From NCBI GenBank assembly GCA_039519185.1, contig CM076854.1:154934166-154998165 (forward strand): a DNA stretch of 64,000 nucleotides. Reading direction: 5' to 3'. Below are positions 1 to 11,685 of the stretch, one piece after another (the stretch's first letter is position 1; each line of letters starts with the position of its first letter). The notes under the pieces were generated by a model that was not told the DNA's origin, ran no database searches, and was given only the letters and a program-made list of their open reading frames with translations. The DNA comes from Astragalus membranaceus (Eukaryota; Streptophyta; Magnoliopsida; Fabales; Fabaceae). Position numbers and translations under genes: made by a program.

Positions 1-42
1 GGTTGTTGTCATCACAGCTTCTCCCCATGACTTGTGAGGTAA

Positions 43-438
43 CTATTTCTGTTTCAGCATGCTCCTAGTCATATCTAGGATGCTCCTGTTTCTTCTTTCA
101 GCCAAATCATTGTGTTGTGGTGTGTAGGGAGGAGTTACCTCATGGATAATTCCTTCCTTTGAGCACACCACCTCAAACTCATTTGAAGTGAATTCCCCTC
201 CACCATCAGTTCTCAACACTTTGATGACCTTGCCACTCTGTTTTTCAGCCATAGCCTTGAACCTTTTGAAGCTCTCAAGAGCCTCACTCTTAGCCTTTAT
301 CAAATACACCCAAAGCATCCTTGAGTATTCATCCACAAAAGATATAAAGTACTTGTTACCTCCAATGGATTGAACCTCAAAAGGACCACATCTATCAGAA
401 TACACCACTTCAAGCACTTCCTTGGCCCTTCCCTTCAA
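43..438 (-). pseudogene. copia integrase core fragment
   Basis: This 131-residue reading frame is the front of a Ty1/copia integrase. It shows the first catalytic Asp in VYSDRCGP, the second in LRTDGGGEF and the typical TPQHNDLAERRNR segment, where copia proteins usually have TPQQNG-AER and the third catalytic residue is the E. It is in the same frame as the gag-protease ORF upstream and is separated from it only by a TAG at 463-465. Another TAG at 43-45 ends it, and the same frame then continues with an SWGEAVMT-like integrase segment to the window edge. Both stops look like point mutations rather than natural termination. Confidence 0.85.
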
Positions 439-462
439 ATCTGTTTTGAATTTTTGCCTTGG

Positions 463-1989
463 CTATTTGCCCACTAAACACACTGTGCAAGCCTTCTCAG
501 GTGACTCTGTCTTAGGTAATCCATGGACCAAACCCTTAGTATGCAATGAGGATAGGCTTCTGAAATTCAAATGACCATACCTTTGGTGCCATAGTAGACT
601 TTCTGAATCTGTCTCAGTGGTGTGTAGGCATTCTGCATCAGCTGCTTCAAGACTTGTCTTGAAGGTTCTATTCTTAGACAATGGAGAAGTCAAAATCAAC
701 TGCTCCTTAGTGTCATAGAGTTTCAGTAGGTTATCTCTAATGGTAATAGAGAACCCTTTCTCAATCAGCTGCCCCACACTCATTAGATTATTCCTCATCT
801 TGGGAATGTACCACACATTCTCAATCAGCACCTTCTGACCATCTGATCTTTGAATGAGTATGTCACCCATTCCTTCTGCCATCATACTTTCATTGTCAGC
901 ACACCTAATGGATGTCCTCTTGGTTGGATCAAAGTTGATCAACCACTCTTTAATGCCTGTCATGTGATTTGAGCATGCTGTGTCCAAGTACCAAATATCA
1001 ACCACTGTTTTCCCATCACTTGTGGTAATCATGAAAGCCACACAATCTGCCTTGTCATGAACTGTAGCCATGAAGGCTATTGGATCAGAATCTGATTCTT
1101 GAGCCACATTTGCCTCTTCTTCCTTATCCTTATCCTTCTTGCCTTTGGACCAACAATCACTCGCATAATGGCCATATTTTTCACAATTCCAGCACTGTAT
1201 GTGCTTCTTGTCAGCAGGTTCCTTCTTAGCTTTAGAACTGTTGGATCCTCCTGCCTTAGTAGAATCTGAACCCTTCCCTTTGCCTTTGCTAGGATTCCAG
1301 TTTCCCTTCTTCTTCCCTTTGGACCAATTTGACTTGGAGGTTTTTGCTTGGAAGGCTGTCTCCTTATCTTTCACCTGTCCCTCCATTTCATCAAGATTGA
1401 TTTCCTTGGCCTCTAGTGTACTTTGCAGCTGCTCAACTGTCATTGTTGATAGGTCCTTAGTGTCTTGAATTGAATTCACCACAAATTCAAATCTTGGTGA
1501 TAGGGATCTAACAATCTTCTCACAAATTTGCTGATTTGTGAGTTGTTCCCCATTCAATGCCATTGCATTTGTAATGGCTCTTAGCCTAGCCACATATTCT
1601 GTGACCCTTTCCTTGTCTTGCATCTTTGTGCCTTCATACTTCATCCTTAAAGCATTCAGTTTGACCTTCTTGACTTGTGCATCTCCCACAAAGCTGACCT
1701 TTAGAATGTCCCAAGCTTCCTTTGAAGTTCTTGCATTCCTTATCTTGTCAAAATTTGATTCATCACAACCTTGATGAATCAAATATTTCCCTTTACAATC
1801 TTTCTTTCTGTTTTCTGCATAGCTGGCCCTTTCAGCCACTGTTGGCTCCTCTGGTAGGATTGCATAACCCTCTGTGACAATATCTAGCAAATCTTGGAAG
1901 CCAAAAATTGCTTCCATCTCAATACACCATCTGTCATAGTTCTTATTTGTAAGTTTTGGTATGTTTGTAGGTAGACTAGTTGCTGCCAT
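463..1989 (-). pseudogene. copia gag-protease (truncated gag-pol polyprotein)
   Basis: This 508-residue frame starts with a copia gag (UBN2/Retrotran_gag_2-like, roughly residues 10-220), followed by a lysine-rich linker and a CX2CX4HX4C zinc knuckle (CWNCEKYGHYASDC, about residue 265). A protease-like motif follows (YLDTACSNHMTG, DTA in place of the usual DTG), then a GAG-pre-integrase region with HQRYGHLNFRSL and CTVCLVGK. The TAG stop at 463-465 most likely replaced a Gln codon (CAG), because the integrase continues in the same frame beyond it. The ATG at 1989 lies 140 bp downstream of the primer binding site, as expected for this lineage. Confidence 0.85.
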
Positions 1990-2128
1990 TCTTGGCTCTT
2001 GAAAGAACAGTCTTTCTTACTGTTTTTAACTTTGTAGTCTGTCACACTGACTAAACCTGATTGAACACACACTGCACAACTTACTGCTGAATTCTTTCTG
2101 AATCTTGACTCCCAAGAACGTAACTGAA

Positions 2129-2142
2129 GCTCTTAAATACCA
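2129..2142 (-). other. primer binding site, tRNA-Met-like
   Basis: The minus strand reads TGGTATTTAAGAGC five bases inside the LTR boundary. This resembles TGGTATCAGAGC, complementary to the 3' end of initiator tRNA-Met and common in copia elements. Two central bases differ, in line with decay of the copy. Confidence 0.65.
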
Positions 2143-2147
2143 CTTTT

Positions 2148-2936
2148 TGTTGGTGTATTTTACTAATTTGTCTGGTGTTGGTAGTAAAGAAATAGGCCCA
2201 GTATTTATTAAACTGACCCAATTTAATTACTTTCTCTTGTAGGAACACTTTCTTGGGCCTTTCTCAAGCTGACCTAGTCCACACCAAGTTGAAACGCGTA
2301 GAGGAGAGGTTAAGTGGAAGCTGAAACCTAATTTTGACCTTATTCAGATATTTCTCCTCTTGCTGAATGCGCGTTCTCTTCTGGATCTCGCCGTTCTTCT
2401 TCTTCGCAGAAACAGCAACCTAACCTCCTTGTTTGCTGCGTTCTTTGCTTGCCTACTACTGCGATTTCTTCACTGCTGCTGTGATCTTCTTTGATCTGAA
2501 AGCTAAGCACCCTTTCTTCTTTTGTTGATTTTTTCTGGTTTCGGTTCCTTGCTTGCGTTTCCTTTTTCTCAGCTGCGTTTTCCTTCTCTGTATACTGACC
2601 TGATCTTGCTCTCTTATTTGCAGGTTGCACCGATTTCAACAAATCAGTGAACTCAACGTTCAGAGAGGAAGATTCAAGGTATCTGGTGTTCGAATGGGAA
2701 CCAGAGTTTCGCGGTAGGAAGGAGAACGCTGTTGCTGTGTTGCTGTGTTACTGAAACCGAAGGAGGGAAGAAAAACAATTTTTGCAGAAAGAGATTCAGA
2801 GAAACTATGGTATAGATGCACACAAAAATGTAAAGAAAAATATTTCCCAGTGTGTTTTTTCCATTGACTGTGAATGTGTTTATATACAGATTAGTGTAAC
2901 AAATCATAGTTTGTTACTAACAAACTATTAACAACA
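2148..2936 (-). repeat. copia 5' LTR (789 bp)
   Basis: On the minus strand this stretch starts TGTTGTTAATAG and ends TACACCAACA, next to the primer binding site. A TATATAAACAC box lies about 50 bp inside the start (plus strand near 2880). The end next to the PBS is well supported. The outer end rests only on the TG dinucleotide and the TATA box, since the partner LTR is outside the window. Confidence 0.55.
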
Positions 2937-3270
2937 ATTTGTTAATCTGATAGTTGTTAAACAAACAACTGAACCTATTTGTTACAGGGTTAAATTTCAA
3001 TAACAACTTTTTGCTTTACAAACTGTTTAGAGAAAACAGAATTATAACAAAATTAACAGGGTTTGGTTCACAAATGAAGTTTGAGGGAAAAAATGGGGAG
3101 GGAGAGGTTTTAAATGGTTTTGTATTATGTTTGAGAAGAGGAAAATAGAGACTTAAAAATGTTATGATGAGTAGGGACCCTATGAAAGTTTATGATCTCT
3201 ATTTGAATGATATTTGTAGGGACCCTATGAAGCGTAACAATGTCTCTGATATATATCTTAGCCAACTTAA
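2937..3270. other. AT-rich spacer, no gene seen
   Basis: I see no conserved coding pattern. The motif 'tagggaccctatgaa' occurs twice near 3170 and 3220, suggesting a small dispersed repeat. Confidence 0.4.
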
Positions 3271-3550
3271 TCTACTTTCTATATAATCAAAACATATGCT
3301 AGCACATTTACATTTTTAGACATCACCAAATTTTGACATTTGTCACAATTTAGGGGCAAAATAGATAATTCACCACATAAAGACAAAATGTTACAGTATC
3401 ACTACAGTGCGCTACAGTGACGTTTCTGACGCGCTACAATACCAATACATTTTTTTAATTCAATTTTTTTCAAAAAAACTGATTTTTTTTTAAAAAAAAT
3501 TATACACTGTTTTTTTTTTACTTTTTTTTTTAAAAAACGGTTGTCAATAT

Positions 3551-3566
3551 TTTTATAAAAACAATT
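3551..3566. repeat. LINE-1a target site duplication, left copy
   Basis: The 16-bp TTTTATAAAAACAATT is repeated exactly at 9060-9075. The LINE's short poly(A), seen as plus-strand T at 3567-3572, begins directly after it. Confidence 0.85.
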
Positions 3567-3594
3567 TTTTTTGACTCAAAATAACTAATGCATT

Positions 3595-6500
3595 TCATTC
3601 AAAATAGTAGCAACAATACATATCAAAAAGCGTCTGAGAAGGGCCAGAGGACAAGGCTACCCATGCTAAGGAATGAGCGACCTTGTTTGCCGATCTCCTA
3701 GAGAACTCCACATGAGAGTTTACATCAAAAAAATTAAGAGCCTCCCTACAATAATGTAAAATACATCCATAATCAGAAACAATTGTGGGGGCGTTATTAA
3801 AGTCATCAACCACAACCTTGGCATCCATTTCAAAAACAACATTCCGATAGTGAAGTTCCCGCACCCAATCAATAGCAAGAAGAAGACCCAGTGCCTCGCC
3901 TTTGTAGACCTCCAGAAGCGGCGCGAAAGAGTGCATTTTTGCTGCCAAAAATTTCCCCTTATCATTCCGCAAGCACATCCCGAAGCCCATCTTGTTACCG
4001 TTCGAGTCAAAGGCCGCATCCACATTGCACTTAACAAAATTAGCGGGAGGTTTCACCCAGCGGCCTGCACTTCTGCCGTCCAAAAGCTGCTGCTGCGCAG
4101 AGGCTGCAGGACTCTCGGTTCTATGCTGCTGCTGAGAAGGCATAGCGCAGGCCGATAGCCAGTCATCAAGAAGATGTGCTCCATTACGCACAATTGTTGC
4201 TGCGGAGTCGCGAGAATTATTCCAAACAAGATTATTCCTGCTGGTCCAAATACTCCACAAGTTAACTGCCCACACCGCACGAGTATCCCCCTGAAGCTGC
4301 TGTAAGAACAAAAAGAACCAGCTGTGAAACGAGTCAGCGACCACAGCTTCACGCGAAAGGAGTTGAGCGCAGCCCGTTGCTGTCCAAACCGCACCTGCAG
4401 TGGCGCATTCAGCAAACAGATGCAAGTCCGTTTCGTCGAAATTGCCGCAAAACGGGCACACATGAGGGACATCTATGCCACGCCGGCGAAGCACATCGCG
4501 CGTTGGAATACAGCTCCGAGCCAATCTCCAAAGAAAATTTCTAACTTTCGGGGGGACCTTGAGGTTCCAAAGCAATGCCCAATTACCATCAATCAAATTT
4601 CCATTATAATAACTTGAGGTGTTTTCAATCAGTCTATAGGCACTCCGCACGGAATAGCTGCCACTCCGCTCGCTCTTCCAGTGAAGTGCATCGTTAATAA
4701 CACAAGGGAATAGAGGGGTGGCCAAAACTGCCTCACTAGACGGGCCATCCAAGAGGAATCGAACCAACGGTTCGTTCCACGACTTCCGATCAAACTTAAT
4801 TAAATAGTCCACACGGAGAAGGGGATTAAAAGTACCAGGAACTCTTGGCCGAATTTCAGTAGGGGTTTTTGTCCATTGATCCTCAAACAACCGAATCGAA
4901 GTACCGTTCCCAATACTCCACATAGACCCTTGACGTAACATATCTTGGGAGGTTAAAAGGCTATTCCAAACAAAGCTACCGCTAGAGCGTTTGTTCGCAT
5001 GCAAAAAATCACCATGTGGAAAGTATTTAGCTTTATACAGTCGAGAGACCAACAATTCCGGTTGGTGTTGAAGCCTCCAAGCTTGTTTCCCCAAGAGGGC
5101 CAAGTTAAAAGATTTAAGATTCCGGAATCCCATACCACCATGCTTTTTAGGCACACAGAGCTTCTCCCAAGGCATCCAGCGGATCCCCCTAGTCGTTCCG
5201 CCATTACCACCCCACCAAAACCCATTTAGCATGCGCTCAATTTCTCCTATAAGAGATGCAGGGATTGAAAAGAGACTCATGAAATAAGTCGGGATAGACT
5301 GAAGAACCGACTTAATCATAATTTCCTTACCGGCTTTAGAAAGCATTCTACCACTCCATGAGTTGATTTTCTTCCATATCCGATCCTTAATGAACTTAAA
5401 GAGGGCTTTCTTACTCCTTCCTACCATAGACGGAAGGCCCAGATATTGACCGGTGCCAAGGCATACCTGAACCCCAAGATGAGCAGCAATGACATCTTTG
5501 GTGACTTGAGGGACGTTCCTACTAAAGAAAATTTCTGATTTCTGGAAATTGACTTGTTGACCCGAAGCCTTCTCATAAGTGTCCAAGACTTGTTGAATTC
5601 GGGTGGCTTCACGCAAGGAAGCTCTAAAAAAGAGAAAACAATCATCTGCAAACAAAAGGTGAGATATTAAAGGTGCCCCCTACAAATAGCGACCCCGTGG
5701 ATATCACCAGATGCAATGGACTTGTGTAATAAAGCTGTCAGACCTTCAGAGCACAGAATGAATAGATACGGCGAGAGGGGGTCCCCTTGTCTAATGCCTC
5801 TCCCTGGATTGATTGGCCCTGCACGATCCTGGTTAACAATAACAGATAAGGACACAGATTCAATGCACATACGCATCCATCTAATCCAAATATCATTAAA
5901 ACCCAGACGGGTCATAATAGCATAAAGATAACCCCAGTCAACTCTATCATAGGCCTTGCTCATGTCTATTTTCAAAGCAATCTCCCCAAGTTTTCCTTTA
6001 CGCTTATTCTTGAGATGATGAATAATTTCAAAGGCGATCATTGCATTATCAAGAATAGAGCGACCAGCCACAAAAGCAGATTGCTCAGTTGATATACACT
6101 TAGATAACACAGTTTTAAGGCGATTGGCAAGTACCTTGGAAATGATTTTGTAGAGGACATTACATAGCGCTATGGGCCGCCAGTCCGCCATGGAGGCAGG
6201 ATTATCTTTCTTCGGTATGAGAGCTATGTTTGTATCATTCAACTCATGGGGAAACTCTCCTCTCTCGAGCCAGCTAATGCACGAATTAAAAATATCATCA
6301 CCGTAGACATCCCAGTAGCGCTTGAAGAAAGCCGGATTGAACCCATCCGGACCCGGGGCCTTGTCATTATCCATAGCCATAAGTGCTTCACGGAATTCCT
6401 CTTTCTCAAAAGCGCTAGTCAGCCGGTCGTTATCATCCTGGGAGATGCAAGGGTCCAACGCTCTAACCACTGGCTCATAATCACCCACCTTGCTTGTGAA

Positions 6501-7689
6501 GAGTTCATGAAAGTAGTCCACTATGACACGGCAGAGCGCTGCTGGTCTAGTAGCGATAGAGCCATCCCCACGCTCCAACCCATCGATTCTCTTCTTCTTT
6601 TGCCTAGTGGTAGCACTGGCGTGGAAAAACTGTGTTGCGGTCACCGTCCTTGAGCCAAAAGTTTTTAGCTCGTTGTCTCCAAAAAGCCTCTTCTTGCATG
6701 ATCAGCTTGGCTAGATATCTACGCATCCTGTTAAAGCGGAAAACGCCATCACTATCCACTCGGTTTCGCACTCTTTCCATAGCCTCTCTACACGCTGAGA
6801 TGTCCTCTCGGAATTTCAACCTCTTTCTGCGTCCCCAAGAGTGAAGGGAGCGCGCACAACCTCTCAAACGGGTTGGGATATCAGGTGATGTTCCCGAGAC
6901 CCATCCCCTGTGGACAACCTCGTCAATATCCGGCTCCGAGAGCCACACATTCTCAAACTTGAAATCATAAGCACGGGGCGGAGGATGCAAATAATCTCTT
7001 TGGAGAAGCAAAGGGGAGTGGTCTGACTTGGGGGAGATGAGGTTCAACAACTTAGACTGAGGGAATAAGTCCAACCACTCCTTGGTGGCAAAAGCTCTAT
7101 CAAGGCGCTGCTCAATAGCTCGCGGGGTACCAAGAGCAAATCTCCAAGTGAATTGGTAACCTGAGAGGGGAAGATCAATTAGCTGGGCATCCAAGACTGC
7201 TTCTTGGAAACCTCTCATAAGATAGTAGGGGTGCTCACAATATCCTCTCTTATCCTCGGGGGATAGAAGATCATTAAAATCCCCAATGATACACTAGGGG
7301 AGAGCAGAAAGATTAGCAAGTCTCCGGATAAGGGCCCAAGATTCATTCCTATGAGAGCGATTTGCATATCCATAGTATCCAGTGACACGCCAATTACCAC
7401 GAGCGGCGTCTGTTACTACCACATCTAAGTGGTGTTGAGAGTAGCCGGTTACAGTACAATCCAAAACATTCCTCCAAAGTTCCGCGATTCCACCTCCTCT
7501 GCCCACTCTATCCACAGAAACGCAACCATCAAAGCTCAGCACCCTGCGAACCCTTTCCAATGTGTTGGTATAAGCTAAAGTCTCAAATAAAAAAACAATA
7601 TCCGGGTTGTTACTCCGGACTAGGTCCCGCAGTATAGGAATTGCCGAGTCGTGACCCAAGCCTCGACAATTCCAACTCAGAATACTCAT
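3595..7689 (-). pseudogene. LINE-1a ORF2: endonuclease, reverse transcriptase, RNase H (interrupted)
   Basis: ORF2 starts MSILSWNCRGLG at 7689, the N terminus of the APE-type endonuclease. The TAG at 7294-7296 lies in P*CIIGDFNDLL, where Trp (TGG) is expected. The same frame continues to about 6640, where ...DGDRNT shifts before QFFHASAT. Reverse transcriptase follows with KIDMSKAYDRVDW, GIRQGDPLSPYLF and the catalytic FADD. A one-base loss in a C run at 5676-5680 separates GIRQGDPLSP from FADD. The 5655-3595 part holds the thumb, a zf-RVT domain (CPFCGNFDETDLHLFAEC) and a C-terminal RNase H (CNVDAAFDSNG, KGEALGLLLAIDW, EMDAKVVV). Only a handful of lesions suggests moderate age. Confidence 0.92.
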
Positions 7690-8764
7690 GGCTCCTGGCA
7701 GGCCTGGCTGCCAGGACCTGCCAATAAAAAAGGTACAGCATCAGAAGAGTGATTATTTCCCCGAGAGGTTGAGCTTCCGTCATTAGTGCTAGTAGTATTG
7801 AGACGTTTCCTCTTTCTTATGTCATCAGTCTCCACCTCGTCCACCCCCGTGGAGGTACGTGAAGGTTGAGGTTGAGCTGGTTGACGCGCTGGCACGCTCG
7901 GCAGAGCGCGTGGAGGAACTGGTGTGGGACCCGAGGCACGTCCAACAGCTGAGGAAGAGCCTGCGGTCAGCTCGAGGTTCCTTTTATGATTGGCTGCATT
8001 TGAAACATTCCCTCCCATAATCATTGGACCGTTATGGATATTGAGCGCGGAAAAACGGGCCTCATTACTCACACCATGATTGCGGCCATTACTACCATTG
8101 ATTACATCATCATCATTTCTTGCCGGTTGTCCCCTCCCCATCGGTGTAGCTACCGACGGCGCTGCCATAGGAGAGGAGCCCTCAGCCTTTTCTTTACGAA
8201 GCCATTGGTTATTATCCCCCGGAGTGCGGCGTTCCACTTTCGAATCCGGTCCCCAGCCACGCACTCCATCATCATGCTCCATAGCAAACAGCACCTCACA
8301 GCTTGTGTCTTGGTGTCCCAGGTGGCCACACAGATAACAGTATACCAAGAGCCTTTCATACTTAAAACGCACCAGCTTTATGTTTTCCCCTCCAACATTA
8401 ATCTTTTTCCCTCGGCGTAACGGTTTACGAACGTCCACCATGACACGGATTCGCATAAACGACTTCCAGAAATCCGAACTGTTTTTGGGATCATATTCAA
8501 TAAAGGTGCCAATGAAATTCCCTAAACTCCGGCCAACAGATTCCATCATGAAACCAATCGGATGTTCACACCTCTGACCGGTTTCCAGATGGCGGCGAGG
8601 CGGTCCTTCATAATAGGAATGCGAATGTTCTTCTGGATGAGGAAACGCCCCACTAGGCAATGGCGAGCATCGAAAGCTTCATTTTCAGCAGTACCATTAG
8701 TCTCCCGTTGTAGCGGCACATCATCATCATCTTCCCCAGCGAAGTTCATCGGAGTAGATGCCAT
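7686..8764 (-). pseudogene. LINE-1a ORF1 (DUF4283-like, zinc knuckle), internally deleted
   Basis: The likely original start is the ATG at 8764 (MASTPMNFAGEDDDD), followed by a segment resembling the first half of the DUF4283 domain of plant LINE ORF1 proteins (DARHCLVGRFL...KPVRGVNIR). Near 8560-8575 the frame changes and the protein resumes at PIGFMMESVGRSLGNFIG. The second half of DUF4283 that normally lies between is missing, so this is an internal deletion that also shifts the frame. Downstream a CX2CX4HX4C knuckle (CYLCGHLGHQDTSC) and a Pro/Ser-rich tail end at a TGA that overlaps the ORF2 ATG as ATGA. Family knowledge: ORF1 is an RNA-binding ribonucleoprotein component. Confidence 0.85.
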
Positions 8765-9059
8765 AGCACGTCCCGACGATCCTACCTAAGCGCTTAACAA
8801 GTGAAGCCCTACCCCGGTAGAGCCGGCTTCCCGCAGGGATCGGAGTACCAGAGGTAGAAACGCCAGCAGGTAAAGCCTTAGGAGGCGAAACGTTGATGGC
8901 GAGGCGAAGAGAGAACTCGCGGCGGAGGAGGAGAGAAGAGAAAGGTGCGCTCACGGCGGAGCGAGGCGGAAGACGTCTCACAAGGAAAACCCTAGGAGAG
9001 AAAAATCAATCAGCTCCCTCTTTTATTACATTATTTTCTTTTCTCAAAATATCAAAAAA

Positions 9060-9075
9060 TTTTATAAAAACAATT
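9060..9075. repeat. LINE-1a target site duplication, right copy
   Basis: Exact repeat of the 16 bp at 3551-3566. It fixes the 5' end of the LINE at 9059. Confidence 0.85.
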
Positions 9076-9329
9076 AGTCACTATAAATCAATTTTTACTA
9101 TTTTTATAATCTACTCAAACTACTAAAATTAATAAAATAATTAGTCACTATAAATCAATTAGCCACTATCCATTGTCAAAAAAAGAATTGTAAAAAAACT
9201 TTAACCCCTACCAAAAATTACAAAATAACTACTAAAACTAATCAATTTAACTACTTTTGTTAAAATCAATCAATTTAACCGCTACAAAAAATTACCAAAT
9301 AACTATTTTATAATTACTAAAAAAGAGTA

Positions 9330-10265
9330 AAATGCCAACGGGAGTGGCAACGATAGCGCCAATGGGAGTGGCAACGAGAGCGCCAACGGGAGATGCCACG
9401 GGAGTGGCAACGATAGAGGGACAAAAAAGTGAGGGACAAAAAACTGATTGAAAACTGCAATCAGAAGCTGCAACTGACGCAGCAAAAGGACAAAAAACAG
9501 CAAATTTTAAAACCAACTTTTTTTTCAGTTTTTTTTCAATTATTTTTCACTTTTTCTTTCCATAAAAAATCACTTTTTTGTCAGTTTTTTTTACTAAAAA
9601 CATAATTTTTTTTAACTATTTCTATAATTTACTCAAACATTTAAAATTAATCAATTTAACTACTACCAATTGTCAAAAAAAACCATACCTCTAACAATAG
9701 TTTCAAAATTATTTATCCCAAAAAAATAAATTATTAAATTAATATCACACTCAATAATTAAATAATTTAAAATTTACTATTTACTATAATCTCTCTATTA
9801 AAACTACTAAAATCAATCAATTTTTCATGTAATAAATAAAATCAATCAATTTAACCACTAACAATTGTAATAATAAATACCGATTTTGTTTTAACTTTTT
9901 GCAACGCAACTATTTTAGTAAATTCTCCCCTAAAAGACAAAATTTGCAACACAACGAGAGCGGCAAAGCGAGACTGACAATGGAATCGACAACGAGAGCG
10001 ACAACGGGAACATGAGTGGGAACAAGAGAGGCAAGGAGAGCGCCAACATGGATGCATATTTTAAAAATTCTTATTTTCTTTTTTCTTCATTTTTACTCCA
10101 TCTAAAATTTTTTATTTACTATAATCTCTCTATTAAAACTATTAAAATCAATCAATTTAACCACTAAGAGAGGTAACGAGAGACTGGCAATGGGAGCTGC
10201 AACGGGAGAGGTAACGAGAGCGCCAACGGGAGGGTCAACGAGTATGCAAACAGGAGTGTCAATGG
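9330..10265. repeat. clusters of GAGCGCCAACGGGAGTGGCAAC-type minisatellite
   Basis: Three G-rich clusters (about 9335-9425, 9955-10050 and 10165-10265) repeat variants of 'aacgggagtggcaacgagagcgcc' in otherwise AT-rich sequence that itself repeats 'aatcaatttaaccacta'. Reading frames here are repetitive by-products. All clusters lie inside the proposed Helitron. Confidence 0.6.
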
Positions 10266-10442
10266 GGATGCATATTTTACCTCTAATGTCCAAATACATT
10301 ATTATGGATCAATGTAATTCTGATTGTCAATCTCTTTCCATTTTGAATTTCAAATCATACATTTTGGACATTGTTCACAACTTATGATTATCTTCCAAAT
10401 TACTATTATGACTTCATGGCAATACACCGACCATACAGTATC

Positions 10443-10472
10443 ACCCATGCGCATGTACGGGTAAAATACTAG
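10443..10472 (+). other. Helitron 3' terminus
   Basis: Imperfect GC-rich hairpin followed by AT-rich spacer and CTAG at 10469-10472, with T at 10473. The structure fits the plant Helitron end consensus. Confidence 0.7.
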
Positions 10473-10504
10473 TTGTACTGTAAAAGATTTTAACTGGAAT
10501 GAAA

Positions 10505-10660
10505 TGAGGAGTAGTCTATAAACAATGACCCAAATAGAATCATGAATGAAATGAGCTCGAGGTAAACCTATTACAAAGTCCGTTGATTTTCCTTCCCGTT
10601 GCCACTCAAAAATTTCTAGAGGTTGAGGCCTGCCTAAGACTTTTGGTGTTCTATTTTAGT
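10505..10660 (-). pseudogene. Ty3/gypsy chromovirus integrase relic
   Basis: Translation of the minus strand gives PQPLEIFEWQREGKSTDFV, then a GLPRAHFIHDSIWVI segment. This corresponds to the conserved PLEIPEWKWE...MDFVxGLPR...HDSIWVIVDR stretch of Tekay/Del-type integrases and includes the first catalytic Asp. An upstream KHQKS segment is out of frame. Only about 150 bp remain and no LTR of this copy is recognisable nearby. The solo LTR at 11686-13827 has its own TSD and is unrelated to it. Confidence 0.7.
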
Positions 10661-10889
10661 TGAAGGCCCCCCCTTACCAAACACATGTACTTTTCACTTG
10701 CTAGTTTCATCCGCTATTCGCTGGTGGATGGGACGCGCCAAACAAAGCCTTAATCTATCCAAACAACAATGATTGGTGAAAATCACTTTTCAGTAAATAT
10801 ATTCAAATAGAAAACATGTTACGTTCAACTCGCATTTAACTAAACTCAATTATGCAAAACTCAATTCTCATCACTGCAGAACCAAACAC

Positions 10890-11530
10890 ACGCTATGAGT
10901 GTGTTTGATTTGCTAAAAAGTAAGGGACTGGACAAGACAATTTTAGTTGCACCCTGTTTTATTTGAAAGTTGTTCATGGTACTAGACAACAGTGAGAGCA
11001 ATGGATTGGACAAAAACCCAAATTTTTGTCCCTCACAAAACCACAATACAATTTTCTACCCCACAGTGCAACTTTTTGTCCGCCCAAAAAATATCAAAAT
11101 ATTATTTTTGTTTTCTACTCAATAATTTCTTTTCTCTTTCTTCTCCCTCCTCTCTCCTCTATCCTCTCTCTGTGTGTCTCTCCCATATCTCATTCTTCTC
11201 TCTCATTTCTCTATCCCTCTCTCTACTTCTCATATCATCTCTATATATCTTCTCATATCATGACCTTTCACACATCTCTCTCCCCCCCTCCCCCCTTTCT
11301 TTCTCCCTCGCTCTCTCTCATATTTTCTTTATAATTTTCTAATTATATTATAATATATATTATATAAAATCGTTATAAACCTCATAAAGAGAATTATAGT
11401 AAATTTTTTAAAAAAAATTGCTTGTGTTGTCCAGTGTTCCCTAAACAGTGTAGTGCACAAAATGTTATTCAGTACTGTTGTGTCTACTTTCCAGACAAGT
11501 TCTTACGACTGCAATTCAAACAAGTTCTAA
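10890..11530. repeat. possible MITE with pyrimidine-rich interior
   Basis: The left end (GTGTTTGATTTGC) and the reverse complement of the right end (TTGTTTGAATTGC) match in 11 of 13 positions, suggesting terminal inverted repeats. The interior contains a long CT-rich tract at 11140-11330. I could not define a target duplication, so the class is open. Confidence 0.3.
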
Positions 11531-11680
11531 GTTCCTATCTCTTCTCCTACGAAAAGTTAAGGTATCGAAAAAAGAGCTAAAATTGAATTAAGAGAGCTTT
11601 TCCAACTCTATCTTATGTTCCAATTGACTAATTTATTTTTAAGGATGTGTCAACTTGTAAGTGGTAGATAGTGTAAAACA

Positions 11681-11685
11681 CTTAT
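11681..11685. repeat. TSD CTTAT of solo LTR, left
   Basis: CTTAT directly precedes TGTAACATCC and recurs directly after the closing TGTTACA at 13828-13832. Confidence 0.85.

Larger units (their letters stand above)
1..2936 (-). mobile_element. Ty1/copia LTR retrotransposon, 5' part, decayed
   Basis: Reading on the minus strand from 2936 downward the order is LTR, primer binding site, gag with zinc knuckle, protease, GAG-pre-integrase region and the start of integrase. The copy runs off the left edge of the window, so reverse transcriptase, RNase H and the 3' LTR are not seen. The order protease-integrase before reverse transcriptase is the copia order. At least two in-frame stops show that the copy is not functional as it stands. 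Confidence 0.85.
3567..9059 (-). mobile_element. LINE (L1 type, plant RNase H-bearing), nearly full length
   Basis: This 5493-bp non-LTR retrotransposon has an ORF1 with a zinc knuckle and an ORF2 with endonuclease, reverse transcriptase, zf-RVT and RNase H regions, in that order on the minus strand. It ends in a short A tail and is flanked by a perfect 16-bp duplication. The 5' leader is GC-rich, so the insertion is probably close to full length. ORF1 has an internal deletion. ORF2 carries one nonsense codon and two frameshifts, so the copy is inactive in its present form. Confidence 0.92.
3271..10472 (+). mobile_element. candidate non-autonomous Helitron containing LINE-1a
   Basis: The 3' end is well supported: an imperfect hairpin (ACCCAT...ACGGGT, 10443-10462) is followed by AAAATACTAG and then T, the classic plant Helitron terminus (hairpin, about 10 nt, CTRR, insertion before T). 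The proposed 5' end is TCTACTTTCTATATAATC at 3271, preceded by A, which fits A|TC...CTAG|T. Without LINE-1a and its extra TSD copy, the element would be about 1.7 kb of AT-rich DNA with GAGCGCCAACGGGAG-type minisatellite clusters. I see no Rep/helicase ORF. The 5' end is inference. Confidence 0.45.

Noticed and set aside
2340..2642. 100-residue minus-strand frame inside the copia LTR
   Set aside because: Lys/Glu/Arg-rich by purine composition; lies in the LTR leader, and no homologous domain is recognised.
11026..11342. Ser/Leu/Pro-rich plus-strand frames of 100-116 residues
   Set aside because: They are translations of a CT-rich low-complexity tract with overlapping frames of the same composition; no domain or splice context.
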